A stretch of DNA of 64,000 nucleotides from Salipiger abyssi (lineage in GTDB: Bacteria; Pseudomonadota; Alphaproteobacteria; Rhodobacterales; Rhodobacteraceae): contig NZ_JAEKIS010000012.1 in assembly GCF_017311415.1 (NCBI RefSeq), positions 1 to 64,000 of the forward strand, written 5' to 3'. Each line of letters starts with the position of its first letter. The stretch's first letter is position 1. Both the position numbers and the translations under genes were made by a program. A model generated the notes under the pieces. The model was not told the origin of the DNA. It saw only the letters and a program-made list of their open reading frames with translations, and did no database searches. Positions 54,070 to 62,712 of this stretch are shown here, piece by piece.

Positions 54070-54864
54070 TCAGCCGAACGGCAGCGCGCCGGAATGGCCC
54101 ATGAGCACCGAGATCCGGCGGGCTGTGTCGAGTACCGCCGCGATGTGCTCCGGGTCGGGCTCTGCGTCGAGCGATTGCGCCAGATCGACGATTCCCACCG
54201 TGCCGCAGGCCGCGCCCGAGGCGTCGAGTATCGGGCTCGCCAGCGTGTTGAGCCCAAGCGCGGCCTGGTTGGGCGCGGTCGCCCAGCCACGGGCGCGGAT
54301 CTCCGCGAACTCGGCGGCGAGTTGCTCGGGATCGGTGATCGTGTGTTCCGTGTACGCGGTCAGCTCTCCGGTCAGAACGCGCTGTTGGAACGCCTCGGAG
54401 GAAAACGCCGCGGCGACCTTGCCCTGGGCGGAGCCGTTGAAGGACAAAAGCGAGCCGACGCGCACGCCGATCTCGATGGGGGAGGGGCCGCGCACGGTGG
54501 CGATGACCAGCATTCCCTCGGGCGTCAGCTGCGAGGCCACGGCGGAGCGGCCGATCCGGTCGCGCAGTGCCAGCAGCGAATCGCGAGAAGCGCCGACCAG
54601 ACCGCTGTTGTCGAGCACGGCCTGGCCCAGCGAGACGAGCTGGTGGCCGATCTCGTAGCGTTCGGAATCCTCGTGCTGGAAGACATAGCCCTGCTGCACC
54701 AGCGTTTGCAGATGCCGGTGGATCCGGCTTTTCGACGTGCCCAGAGCGGTGGCGAGGCTGGTCACACCCACGCCTTTGCCGGTGCGGGCCACATGCTCGA
54801 CGATCTGCATCGTCAGAATGACGGACTGAAGCCCTTCGGCCATTTTTTTATCGCCTTCCGGCAT
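54070..54864 (-). CDS. IclR family regulator
   Basis: A 264-residue IclR protein: winged HTH in residues 15-70 (SLATALGTSKSRIHRHLQTL) and the GAF-like effector domain with GRSAVASQLTPEGMLVIATV and ALGLNTLASPILDASGAACG. ATG at position 8 is an alternative start. It lies between the minus-strand bicupin/TRAP 2 operon and the plus-strand DUF6282/thiolase/aldolase operon and could control both. Confidence 0.9.
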   Translation of the reverse strand: MPEGDKKMAEGLQSVILTMQIVEHVARTGKGVGVTSLATALGTSKSRIHRHLQTLVQQGYVFQHEDSERYEIGHQLVSLGQAVLDNSGLVGASRDSLLALRDRIGRSAVASQLTPEGMLVIATVRGPSPIEIGVRVGSLLSFNGSAQGKVAAAFSSEAFQQRVLTGELTAYTEHTITDPEQLAAEFAEIRARGWATAPNQAALGLNTLASPILDASGAACGTVGIVDLAQSLDAEPDPEHIAAVLDTARRISVLMGHSGALPFG

Positions 54865-55120
54865 GCCTGCATCCTCCCGGTTCTGGCCGCGTCAAAAGGT
54901 TCTACAACCGCTCCGTGCGGCCCTGCAACTGAGGGACCAATCGGCCGCCTGCCGTGGGGGCCAACACTTCGCCGCTTGACACGAGCGCCATCTGAAAAAT
55001 AATAGAACATAGTTTCGATCAGCGGGACAAGGTGGAATTCACATCGGTCTGGCCCCTGCCGGTGGCCGATCTCCGGTGGCGGGGCGCAGGCCCGGCACAG
55101 AGCGAAAGGGAGGCACTACG

Positions 55121-56044
55121 ATGACATCTGCGGACACGCTGGCGCTGGACGAAGAGGCGCGCATTTCCGAGATTCTGCTGGGAGCGGTAGACCCACATGT
55201 GCACAGCGGGCCGTCTATCGCGCCCCGCGCGCTGGACCATCTGGACCTGGCGCGGGAGCTGTCGGAGGCCGGATTCTCCGCCGTGGTGACCAAGGATCAC
55301 GACTATTCCGGCGTCATCTGCGCCGAGATGATCAAATCTCACCATCCCGAGCTGACGACGCAGGTTTTTTCCGGCATCGTGCTAAACAACGTGGTGGGCG
55401 GGCTGAACCCCTATGCGGTCGAACACACCGCAGCAATGGGGGGCAAGATCGTCTGGCTGCCGACGCTCGCCGCCGAAAACCACCTCGCCTGGGAAGCGTC
55501 GTCCGACTGGTCACACCCGGCCTCCACCCAGAAAATCCGCCCCGCAAGCGCGGTGCCGCTTTTCGACGAGGACGGCGCGATGCTGCCCGAGCTGCTCGAC
55601 ATCCTCGATGTCTGCGCGGCAACCGGGCTGGCGCTCGCAAGCGGCCATATCCATGTCAGCGAGACCAAGAAAGTCTTTGCTGAGGCGAAAAAGCGCGGCG
55701 TTGAGCGTCTGATCTTCACCCATCCCGAGGACATCGTCGGCGCCTCGATGGAGGACACGCTGGAGATCGCAAACATGGGCGCGCAGGTCGAGCACTCGCT
55801 GGCTTTCTTCGTCGAAGGGTCGAAGTTCCGCAATCGGACCTATGAAGAGCTCAAGGCCTATATCGACCTTGTCGGACCGGAGCGGACGATCCTCTGTTCC
55901 GATCTCGGCCAGATGGGCACCATTACCCCGCTTCAGGGTTTCCGCACGGCGGTCGCGGCCTGTCTCGGCCTCGGCTACACGGACAATCAGATCAAGCCGA
56001 TGGTGTCGGCAAACGCGGCACAGGTGATCGGCTTCGACGGCTGA
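55121..56044 (+). CDS. DUF6282-like metal-dependent hydrolase
   Basis: A 307-residue protein with an amidohydrolase/PHP-like core. The N-terminal VDPHVHSGPSIAPRAL has the metal-binding HxH; VTKDHDYSG, ASGHIHVSETKKVF, IFTHPEDIVG and ILCSDLGQMG supply further candidate His and Asp ligands. I assign it to the DUF6282 group from memory, and its reaction is unknown. The ATG follows AAAGGGAGG. It is first in an operon with a thiolase and an HpaI-like aldolase. Confidence 0.65.
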   Translation: MTSADTLALDEEARISEILLGAVDPHVHSGPSIAPRALDHLDLARELSEAGFSAVVTKDHDYSGVICAEMIKSHHPELTTQVFSGIVLNNVVGGLNPYAVEHTAAMGGKIVWLPTLAAENHLAWEASSDWSHPASTQKIRPASAVPLFDEDGAMLPELLDILDVCAATGLALASGHIHVSETKKVFAEAKKRGVERLIFTHPEDIVGASMEDTLEIANMGAQVEHSLAFFVEGSKFRNRTYEELKAYIDLVGPERTILCSDLGQMGTITPLQGFRTAVAACLGLGYTDNQIKPMVSANAAQVIGFDG

Positions 56045-56155
56045 TCGGGCGCGGGGGGCAGGGGACTGCCCCGCGACCGGATCGTATTGAACGGTTTCCA
56101 TCAGACAACGGACCGCGCACCGGGGCCGGTCGCCCCGTCGCGCGCATGAGAGGAC

Positions 56156-57346
56156 ATGGGCATGCAGGACGTATTCATTCTGGGCGCGGCGCGGACGCCG
56201 GTCGGCAGCTTTGGCGGCGCGCTCTCGGCATTCGGCCCCGACGAGCTCGGCATCATCGCCGCCACCGAGGCGATCCGCCGGGCGGGTGTGGCAGCGGAGG
56301 AGATCGACAACGCGGTCGCCGGGAATGTCATCCCGACAAAACCGCGCGACATGTATCTTGGGCGCGCTATCGGCATCGGCGCCGGGTTGCCCGCCAGCTC
56401 GCAGGGCCTGACGCTCAACCGTCTTTGCGGCTCGGGCGCGCAGGCCATCGCTACCGCCGCCGGCATGATCCGCGCGGGCGAAAGCCGCCTCTCGCTCGCC
56501 TGCGGCGCCGAAGCCATGAGCCGTGCGCCGTTTTCCATCGACGGCATGCGCGACGGTATCAAGATGGGTGACGCAAACGCGACCGACTGGATGATGGGGG
56601 CGCTGACCGATCCCTTCGGCTGCGGCGCCATGGGCGTGACCGCCGAAAACGTGGCCGACCGCCACACTATCAGCCGCGAGGATCAGGACGCCTTCGCCGC
56701 CGAAAGCCAGCGCCGCGCGGGTGTGGCGCTGAGCGAGGAGCGCTTTGCCACACAGATCGCCCCGGTGACCGTGAAGACCCGCAAGGGCGAGACCACCGTT
56801 GGCGTCGATGAATACCCTCGTCCGGGCACCACCACCGAGCAGCTTGCCGGGCTGCGCCCGGTGTTCCGCAATGGCGGCAGCGTCACCGCCGGGAACGCCA
56901 GCGGGATCAATGACGGCGCCGCCGCGCTGGTGCTGGCGGGCGGCGAGGAGGTCTCGGCACGGGGTCTGAAACCCATGGCACGGCTGCTGTCCTGGGGCGT
57001 GGCGGGGGTCGCACCGGAGGTCATGGGGCTTGGCCCGGTCGAGGCGGTGCCGCTGGCGCTGTCGCGCGCCGGGCTGAGCCTGAGAGACATCGACGTGATC
57101 GAATCCAACGAGGCCTTTGCCGCGCAGGCCATCGCGGTGAACCGGCTTCTGGGGCTCGACCCCGAGAAGGTGAACCCCAACGGCGGCGCCATCGCGCTTG
57201 GCCACCCGCTGGGCGCCACCGGCGCGATCCTCACGGTCAAGGCGCTATACGAATTGCAGCGCACCGGCGGGCGCTACGCGCTGGTTACCATGTGCATCGG
57301 CGGCGGTCAGGGCATCGCACTGGTACTCGAAGCGCTGGACGCATGA
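56156..57346 (+). CDS. Acetyl-CoA acetyltransferase/thiolase family protein
   Basis: A 396-residue thiolase with the catalytic Cys in LNRLCGSGAQAIATAAGMI, the active-site His in GGAIALGHPLGATGA, and the second Cys in CIGGGQGIALVLEAL. Length and motifs fit a biosynthetic or degradative beta-ketothiolase. With the 3-hydroxyacyl-CoA dehydrogenase encoded on the other strand it suggests a short CoA-ester degradation route. An ATG 6 bases downstream is an alternative start. Confidence 0.88.
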   Translation: MGMQDVFILGAARTPVGSFGGALSAFGPDELGIIAATEAIRRAGVAAEEIDNAVAGNVIPTKPRDMYLGRAIGIGAGLPASSQGLTLNRLCGSGAQAIATAAGMIRAGESRLSLACGAEAMSRAPFSIDGMRDGIKMGDANATDWMMGALTDPFGCGAMGVTAENVADRHTISREDQDAFAAESQRRAGVALSEERFATQIAPVTVKTRKGETTVGVDEYPRPGTTTEQLAGLRPVFRNGGSVTAGNASGINDGAAALVLAGGEEVSARGLKPMARLLSWGVAGVAPEVMGLGPVEAVPLALSRAGLSLRDIDVIESNEAFAAQAIAVNRLLGLDPEKVNPNGGAIALGHPLGATGAILTVKALYELQRTGGRYALVTMCIGGGQGIALVLEALDA

Positions 57347-57368
57347 GCAGGGTAGGGAGGACCACACC

Positions 57369-58121
57369 ATGACCGCCACTTTCAGAGACCGTCTCCGCGC
57401 CGGAGAGCTTCTGGTCGGCACCTTCGTCAAGACACCATCGCCGCATGTGGTCGAGATTCTCGGCCATGCCGGGCTCGACTTCGCGGTGATCGACCAGGAG
57501 CACGCGCCCATCGAGCTGGGACAGATGGACATGCTTGCGCTGGCGGGCCGGGCGGTGGGCCTGCCGCTGCTGTCGCGACGCTGGGGCAAGGGCACCGACT
57601 GGATCGCCCCGCTGCTCGATCTGGGGCTCACGGGCGTGATGGTGCCGCATGTGCTGGATGCCGAGGGCGCCGAGGCGGTCTGCGATGCCATCCGTTTCGA
57701 GCGCAACAAGCGCGGGCTGTCGCCCTCGCCGCGCGCGGGCAATTACGGTGGCATGAGCATCCGGGCCTATCGCGCGGCCAGCGACGGCACCAGCGTCGCC
57801 ATGGTCCAGATCGAGGATGAAAGCGCGCTCGACCATCTCGACGCGATTGCCGCCATCGAGGATGTCGATCTGCTCTTTGTCGGGCCGGCGGACCTGTCGC
57901 AATCCATGCGTGTGGGTTTTCCCTCGCCCGAGCTGGACGCCGCAATCGAGCGCGTGATCGCCGCCTGCCGTGCCGCCGGACGTGCCGCCGGGCTTTTCGT
58001 GGGCGATCCGTCCCAGATCCCGGCATGGCACGAGAAGGGCGTGACGGTGTTTGTCTGCGGGTCCGATCAGGCGCTGTTGCGAAAATCCGCCTCCGCATTG
58101 ATGAGCGTTGCCCGGGGCTGA
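57369..58121 (+). CDS. HpcH/HpaI family aldolase
   Basis: A 250-residue pyruvate aldolase-like protein with FAVIDQEHAPIEL, GVMVPHVLDAEGAEAVCDAI and VQIEDESALDHLDAI, the metal and substrate blocks of the family. It is only distantly like the HpaI-like protein at 48266, so the two probably use different hydroxy-oxo acids. Confidence 0.85.
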   Translation: MTATFRDRLRAGELLVGTFVKTPSPHVVEILGHAGLDFAVIDQEHAPIELGQMDMLALAGRAVGLPLLSRRWGKGTDWIAPLLDLGLTGVMVPHVLDAEGAEAVCDAIRFERNKRGLSPSPRAGNYGGMSIRAYRAASDGTSVAMVQIEDESALDHLDAIAAIEDVDLLFVGPADLSQSMRVGFPSPELDAAIERVIAACRAAGRAAGLFVGDPSQIPAWHEKGVTVFVCGSDQALLRKSASALMSVARG

Positions 58122-58129
58122 CGCCTCGT

Positions 58130-58158
58130 GGATCCGGCGGATCTGGCCCGCCGGATCC
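58130..58158. terminator. Bidirectional hairpin between convergent genes
   Basis: GGATCCGGCGG and CCGCCGGATCC form a perfect 11-bp stem between the aldolase stop and the 3-hydroxyacyl-CoA dehydrogenase stop. No clear T-run, but position and strength suit termination from both sides. Confidence 0.6.
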
Positions 58159-58184
58159 GTCTTCCGTTTAGCGATTGCGACGGC

Positions 58185-59168
58185 CTAGCGGACGTTCAGC
58201 TCGCCCACCGGATCCGCCTCTTGCAGCCAGTCGAGCAGCGCCCGTAGCTGACGGTCACGCTTTGCGACCACTTCTTCGGGCGTATCCTTGAACCTGTACC
58301 AGCCCGCGCCGTTGATCGCGCCCAAATGGTCCTGCGCTACCAGATCGCGCAGCACCTTGCGGCCCTTGTAGGTCTCGTCGCCGGTCTGCTGGTAGATCGA
58401 GTCCGTGACCGCGAGCGCGGTCTTTTTGGATACGATAAGGTCCTCGGTCAGAAGCGGTCCCCAGAGCGCCAGTCGCGGGCCGAGGCTCAGCCGCACCGCA
58501 TCGTCGATATCCTCGCGGGTGGCCAGCCCCTCATCCATCAGGCGATAGATCTCGGTCAGCATGGCGAACTGAATCTTGTTGACCAGAAAGCCCGGGCGCT
58601 CCAGGCAGGCGACGCCCACATGGTCGATGCTCTTCACCATCGCTCGGGCCCAGGCGATCAGTTCCGGCGGCGTGGTCGGGCTGTGGATCAGCTCGACGAC
58701 CGGTACGATATGGCCGGGTGTGACATAGTGAATGCCAATGACGCGCTCCTTATGCGACAGCCGTTTCGCGATGTCGGAGATCGGAAGGGACGAGGTGTTC
58801 GTCGCCAGCACCACGCTGTCCGGACACAGCCGGTCGAGCTCTTCAAACAGCGCCTGCTTGATCTCCAGCGATTCCTGTATCGCCTCATGCACCATGAACG
58901 CGCCGTCCACCGCCTCGGGAAGGCTTGCCTGCCGGACGACCCGTTGCAGCAGCGCCTCGACCTGCGCATCGCTTTCGACCAGCCCCGCCGCGATGGGGCG
59001 CGCGCGCTGGGAATAGCTGTCGAGCATAGCGGGATTGCTGTCGCAGATGACGACATCATAGCCGTGATGCACGTAAAGGGTCGCGATCACGCAGCCCATG
59101 AACCCGGCACCGACAACGCAGATGCGGCCCCCCTCGGGCGGCTGTTTTCCGAACGCGTAATCTGTCAT
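58185..59168 (-). CDS. 3-hydroxyacyl-CoA dehydrogenase family protein
   Basis: A 327-residue NAD-dependent dehydrogenase with the Rossmann motif VVGAGFMGCVIATLY, the block ATNTSSLPISDIA, the catalytic His in IGIHYVTPGHIVPVVELI (normally HFFNP) and a C-terminal helical domain with GFLVNKIQFAMLTEIYRLM. The altered HYVTP motif suggests a hydroxy acid or CoA ester outside ordinary fatty acid oxidation. It is divergent from a LysR gene. Confidence 0.85.
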   Translation of the reverse strand: MTDYAFGKQPPEGGRICVVGAGFMGCVIATLYVHHGYDVVICDSNPAMLDSYSQRARPIAAGLVESDAQVEALLQRVVRQASLPEAVDGAFMVHEAIQESLEIKQALFEELDRLCPDSVVLATNTSSLPISDIAKRLSHKERVIGIHYVTPGHIVPVVELIHSPTTPPELIAWARAMVKSIDHVGVACLERPGFLVNKIQFAMLTEIYRLMDEGLATREDIDDAVRLSLGPRLALWGPLLTEDLIVSKKTALAVTDSIYQQTGDETYKGRKVLRDLVAQDHLGAINGAGWYRFKDTPEEVVAKRDRQLRALLDWLQEADPVGELNVR

Positions 59169-59296
59169 ACGGTCTCCTCCTTGACCTGTTGCCCAGGCCG
59201 CATCTCTTTGGCGGCGATCATTTCGAATGCCGGAGGTTTCGTGCGGGTTCGGGCGCTGAATTGCACCTTGTTGTCATACGCGGTCCGCGGCGCTGT

Positions 59297-59333
59297 CTAA
59301 TATCTATTCATCGACAAAATATACCTAATATCT
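59297..59333. promoter_or_regulatory. Direct repeats in the lysR/dehydrogenase intergenic region
   Basis: CTAATATCT occurs at 59297-59305 and again at 59325-59333, 28 bases apart, in a strongly AT-rich patch between divergent genes. This could be a LysR recognition region, though LysR sites are usually dyads. Confidence 0.4.
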
Positions 59334-59449
59334 TATGTGTATGAAGGAGTAGCTTAGGGGTTTCTCCGAATCCTGGTCGGAAATATCTTGATTTCAGTAT
59401 GATTCGTGTGGCGATTTCGATCTGGAAACTGGTGGGGAGGTGACGTGAA

Positions 59450-60457
59450 ATGAGTCAGGATACGCCTGATGAGCCGTTGGACGCGCTGTCCCCGGATCTG
59501 TCGCGATCGCGCAACTTGACGCTGCACAAGCTCAACGTCTTCTGTACCATCGCAAGGTTCAACAGCGTCACCCGCGCGGCTGAGCATCTCAATATTGCCC
59601 AGCCGGCCGTGACAGCGCATCTGCGCAGTCTTGAGGACAGCCTCGACGCGCGGCTGGTGCGCAAGGTCGGGCGCAATATCGAGCTGACCGAGGCCGGGCA
59701 GCGAACCTATCAGTGGGCGACGGAGGTCATGCAGCGCAGCTCCGAGATGCTGCTCGATCTGGCCGATATCAGGAAAGGCATTTCCGGCAAGACCAAGATC
59801 GCCACCTCCATGGTCGCGGGCACCTACAAGCTTTCCGAGATCGTGATCGAGTTCAAAAAGCATCACCCGTCGATGAATATCTCGGTCTCGACGGCAACAC
59901 CCTTTCTGGCGACCGAGGCGGTGTTGTCGGGGGACTGCGATTTCGGTGTGACGCTGATAGATCCCAGCCGCGACACCTCCCGGCTCGAGATGGAGCTGCT
60001 CTGGCGCGAGCCGCTGTTTCTCGTTGCGGCGACCGACAGCAAACTGGTCGGCGATGTCGCTTATATGCATGAAATCGCCACCCTGCCGCTTGTGACGCCG
60101 CCCAAGGGGCAGATGGCGCGCGAGCTGATCGAGGAAGCGTTGCGCGCCGTGGGCGTCGTGCGGACGAACAGCGTGCTGGCCTTCGGTCATCCGGAACCGA
60201 TCCTGAACGCGATTCGCGCCGATATCGGTGCGGGCTTCGTATATCAGAGCGCTTTGCCGCCCGATCCGGAAAAGGAGGGTCTGCGGCTGGTGCGCACGCC
60301 GGAAATGAACATCTCGCTGCCGCTGTTCCTGGTTTATGACAAGCAGGCGACGTTCTCTGTCATGCAGACCAAGTTGCTCGACATTATCCGGCAGAGATTT
60401 GCCGCATTGGCTCCGGGGGCGATCAGGATGGCCGCGCAGCCAGTGTCGGAGTACTGA
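59450..60457 (+). CDS. LysR family regulator
   Basis: A 335-residue LysR protein with a 25-residue hydrophilic N-terminal extension, then the HTH (SVTRAAEHLNIAQPAVTAHL, about residues 40-60) and an effector domain. It is divergent from the 3-hydroxyacyl-CoA dehydrogenase gene and probably regulates it. Confidence 0.92.
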   Translation: MSQDTPDEPLDALSPDLSRSRNLTLHKLNVFCTIARFNSVTRAAEHLNIAQPAVTAHLRSLEDSLDARLVRKVGRNIELTEAGQRTYQWATEVMQRSSEMLLDLADIRKGISGKTKIATSMVAGTYKLSEIVIEFKKHHPSMNISVSTATPFLATEAVLSGDCDFGVTLIDPSRDTSRLEMELLWREPLFLVAATDSKLVGDVAYMHEIATLPLVTPPKGQMARELIEEALRAVGVVRTNSVLAFGHPEPILNAIRADIGAGFVYQSALPPDPEKEGLRLVRTPEMNISLPLFLVYDKQATFSVMQTKLLDIIRQRFAALAPGAIRMAAQPVSEY

Positions 60458-60481
60458 GACGGGTGCGACGACCGGTTTGCG

Positions 60482-60513
60482 CACCCTGCCATGCCGGATG
60501 TCACGGCAGGGTG
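60482..60513 (+). terminator. Hairpin after lysR
   Basis: CACCCTGCC and GGCAGGGTG pair in a perfect 9-bp stem with a 14-base loop, between the lysR stop and the convergent cupin stop. No T-run. Confidence 0.4.
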
Positions 60514-60580
60514 GCGGCGGCGAGGCCGGCGTTGAGAGGGGTGGGAGTGTTCGCCGGTTTCGCCACAGCAGTTGGGGCGG

Positions 60581-61180
60581 TCAGGAGTCCAGGCTGTATG
60601 GAATCTGGACCGGTCCCTTCGTCTTGTTGATCTTGCCGGTGTCGGCGTCATAGTAATTTTGCAGGAAACCACCGACCCGCTGATCGCGGAAGATAACGCC
60701 GACGACCGGCTCGTCGCCGGTATGTTCGACGTGAATGTCGTAGGGCCGGACAAAGTCGATATAGCCCGGCTTCACCACATGATCGGAGATCTTCCTCAGA
60801 TCGGCGTGTTCGTCATCCGCGGCATCGGCGGGCTTTTCGTCGGTGCGTTCGAAGCGGATCACCGTCTCGGTCCCGCGCAGCACGCCGTAGAGTGTCCAGG
60901 TATGCGCATGGTCATGGACCGGGGTGCTTTCATGCGGCTTTTTCAGAAGGGAATTCAGAACGAATTTGTAATCGGGATCTTCGTAGAAAAGAAGATTTTC
61001 GATATAGCCCTTTTCCGGTTCGTTCCGGAAGGGCCACGCTTTCGAGGCTTCTTTCAGCTCGTCGTCTTTCAGAAGCTCCTGGAGCAGCGGTCTGATTTCT
61101 GCAAAGCGTTCCTCCATGTCGTCTACGCGGCCATAAATCTCGCGTACCTTTCCGATAAAAGTCTCAACAGCCGTCAGCAT
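60581..61180 (-). CDS. Cysteine dioxygenase-like cupin
   Basis: A 199-residue protein with a single cupin of the cysteine dioxygenase type: TPVHDHAHTWTLYGVLRGTE carries two of the iron His ligands and a later IHVEHTG the third. Known members oxidise thiols such as cysteine or 3-mercaptopropionate. The ATG at 61180 is chosen with AAGGA upstream; the frame to 61288 adds an unlikely Arg-rich lead. It stands alone between LysR and IclR genes. Confidence 0.75.
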   Translation of the reverse strand: MLTAVETFIGKVREIYGRVDDMEERFAEIRPLLQELLKDDELKEASKAWPFRNEPEKGYIENLLFYEDPDYKFVLNSLLKKPHESTPVHDHAHTWTLYGVLRGTETVIRFERTDEKPADAADDEHADLRKISDHVVKPGYIDFVRPYDIHVEHTGDEPVVGVIFRDQRVGGFLQNYYDADTGKINKTKGPVQIPYSLDS

Positions 61181-61626
61181 TGCATTCCATCCTTTTCTGA
61201 AGAGCGTAAATCCAGAAATTGCGCGCCTTGGCATTCGCTGGCGGGCAACATGACTTAATGGGGTATTGAGCGCGGGTTCTTCTGGCAAGCGCCGCTCCCG
61301 AATCCCCAGGGATTTGCATGGATATGAAAATTTTCACGGATTTCGCGCAGGTCTGCGGAGAGGCTCATCGCGGTCCGGGAGCGGGCGCGGTTACGGGTCG
61401 GCCGATCCGGAACGGGCACCGTCCCTCCAACCTTTCGGCTGAGAAATGCGCCGCGAAGGGACGCGCGCGACGTCCGCGACGCCCGCGTTCGGCGACCGGG
61501 ATCGGGCGGGGCCCGCCGGGGCGGATCTGGCGAAAAATAAATACACATATGTGAAATCGTCACCCGCCGCTTTGTTTGACGCAGCGGCGCGCATAGTCTG
61601 GAGGTTCGCTGGGGGGAGGACCGGTG
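61181..61626. other. Divergent regulatory region between the CDO-like and iclR genes
   Basis: About 446 bases without a supported gene. It holds the operator palindrome at 61544-61553 near iclR and presumably the promoters of both genes. Confidence 0.5.
61544..61553. promoter_or_regulatory. Putative operator of the second IclR (copy 1)
   Basis: CACATATGTG, part of TACACATATGTG followed by an A-rich stretch, is a perfect palindrome 74 bases ahead of iclR. The same 12 bases recur ahead of the TRAP 3 binding-protein gene. Confidence 0.65.
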
Positions 61627-62427
61627 ATGACACGAAATTCGGTGAAATCCGCCGAACGGGTATTCCAGATTCTGGAGTACTTCGCGCACAAGCGAGAGCC
61701 GGCCAGGCTCAGCGATGTGGCGAACAGCCTTGCGCATCCGGTGTCGAGCGTGAGTGCGCTGCTCAAGTGCATGGTCGATCTCGGTTACATGAATTTCGAC
61801 GACCGGACGCGGCGCTACATGCCCGCGGCGCGTATCGCGCATCTTGGGTCTTGGCTGAATTTCGATGCCTATGAACAGACCTCTGTTCTGGAGGCGATGT
61901 ATCGGCTTCGCGAGGCGGCGAACGAGTCCGTCGTTCTGGCGACGCCAACGGATATCTATCTGGAATATATTGATACTTTGCACGGTTGGGAGGGTATAAA
62001 CATTCGCCGGGGCACCCGCCGGCTGTTGGTTCAGTCCGGCACCGGCTGGCTGTTTCTGGCGCGGATGGATCTGGCCGAGGCGCTTGCCATCTATCGACGG
62101 ACCATTGAGGCCGGCGAGCTGCGGCGCGACGAGTTCACCGAAACCGACTTCCTGAAGAAGCTGCTTGAGCATCGCGAGATGGATATTTCCTTTATACATG
62201 CGCGCGAGCTGCTGCGCCCGACCGCGCATTGGGGTGCCGCGATGATCTCGATGATCATTCCCACGCCGCCGGGACACAGGGGGCTGGCGATGGGGGTTCA
62301 CGGGCTTTCCGAGCGGCTCGAAACCAAGCGCGCGCATGTAAATCAGGTGCTCTATGCCGTCGCGGCGGAGCTTGAGGAGGAGCTGTCACGCGAGGCCGAG
62401 AGCAAGGCGGCATCGCCGGCGCTCTGA
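61627..62427 (+). CDS. IclR family regulator
   Basis: A 266-residue IclR protein with winged HTH (RLSDVANSLAHPVSSVSALL) and GAF-like effector domain (LREAANESVVLATPTDIYLEY). The ATG is preferred; a GTG 3 bases earlier is equally placed behind GGGGGGAGGA. Identical palindromes in front of this gene and of dctP of TRAP 3 indicate that it controls both. Confidence 0.9.
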   Translation: MTRNSVKSAERVFQILEYFAHKREPARLSDVANSLAHPVSSVSALLKCMVDLGYMNFDDRTRRYMPAARIAHLGSWLNFDAYEQTSVLEAMYRLREAANESVVLATPTDIYLEYIDTLHGWEGINIRRGTRRLLVQSGTGWLFLARMDLAEALAIYRRTIEAGELRRDEFTETDFLKKLLEHREMDISFIHARELLRPTAHWGAAMISMIIPTPPGHRGLAMGVHGLSERLETKRAHVNQVLYAVAAELEEELSREAESKAASPAL

Positions 62428-62532
62428 GCTTTTCTTTGGGCTGAACCGGCCGCTGTTTGCATGTCCGGGTGCCTCTGAAAACGGTGGTTTTCATCGGCGA
62501 AATGGCGGCGCCAAAAGCTGCATTGTAGATTA

Positions 62533-62542
62533 CACATATGTG
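62533..62542. promoter_or_regulatory. Putative operator of the second IclR (copy 2)
   Basis: CACATATGTG within TACACATATGTG, identical to copy 1 over 12 bases. It lies 171 bases ahead of dctP of TRAP system 3, in the 285-base gap that otherwise holds nothing recognisable. Confidence 0.65.
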
Positions 62543-62712
62543 CAAAAATGGAGGCTGGCGTGCTTCGAGTTGACTTGAGAGGGGGCAGGCGGAACCCTTT
62601 GGGAGCGAACTTAAGGTCCGGGACAATGTGCTAAAAGATGACTTTCTTTGATATCTAAGGCAGTGGTCAGAGCCGGGAGGACGGTTCGGCGAATACCCAA
62701 GGGAGGAGAAAA

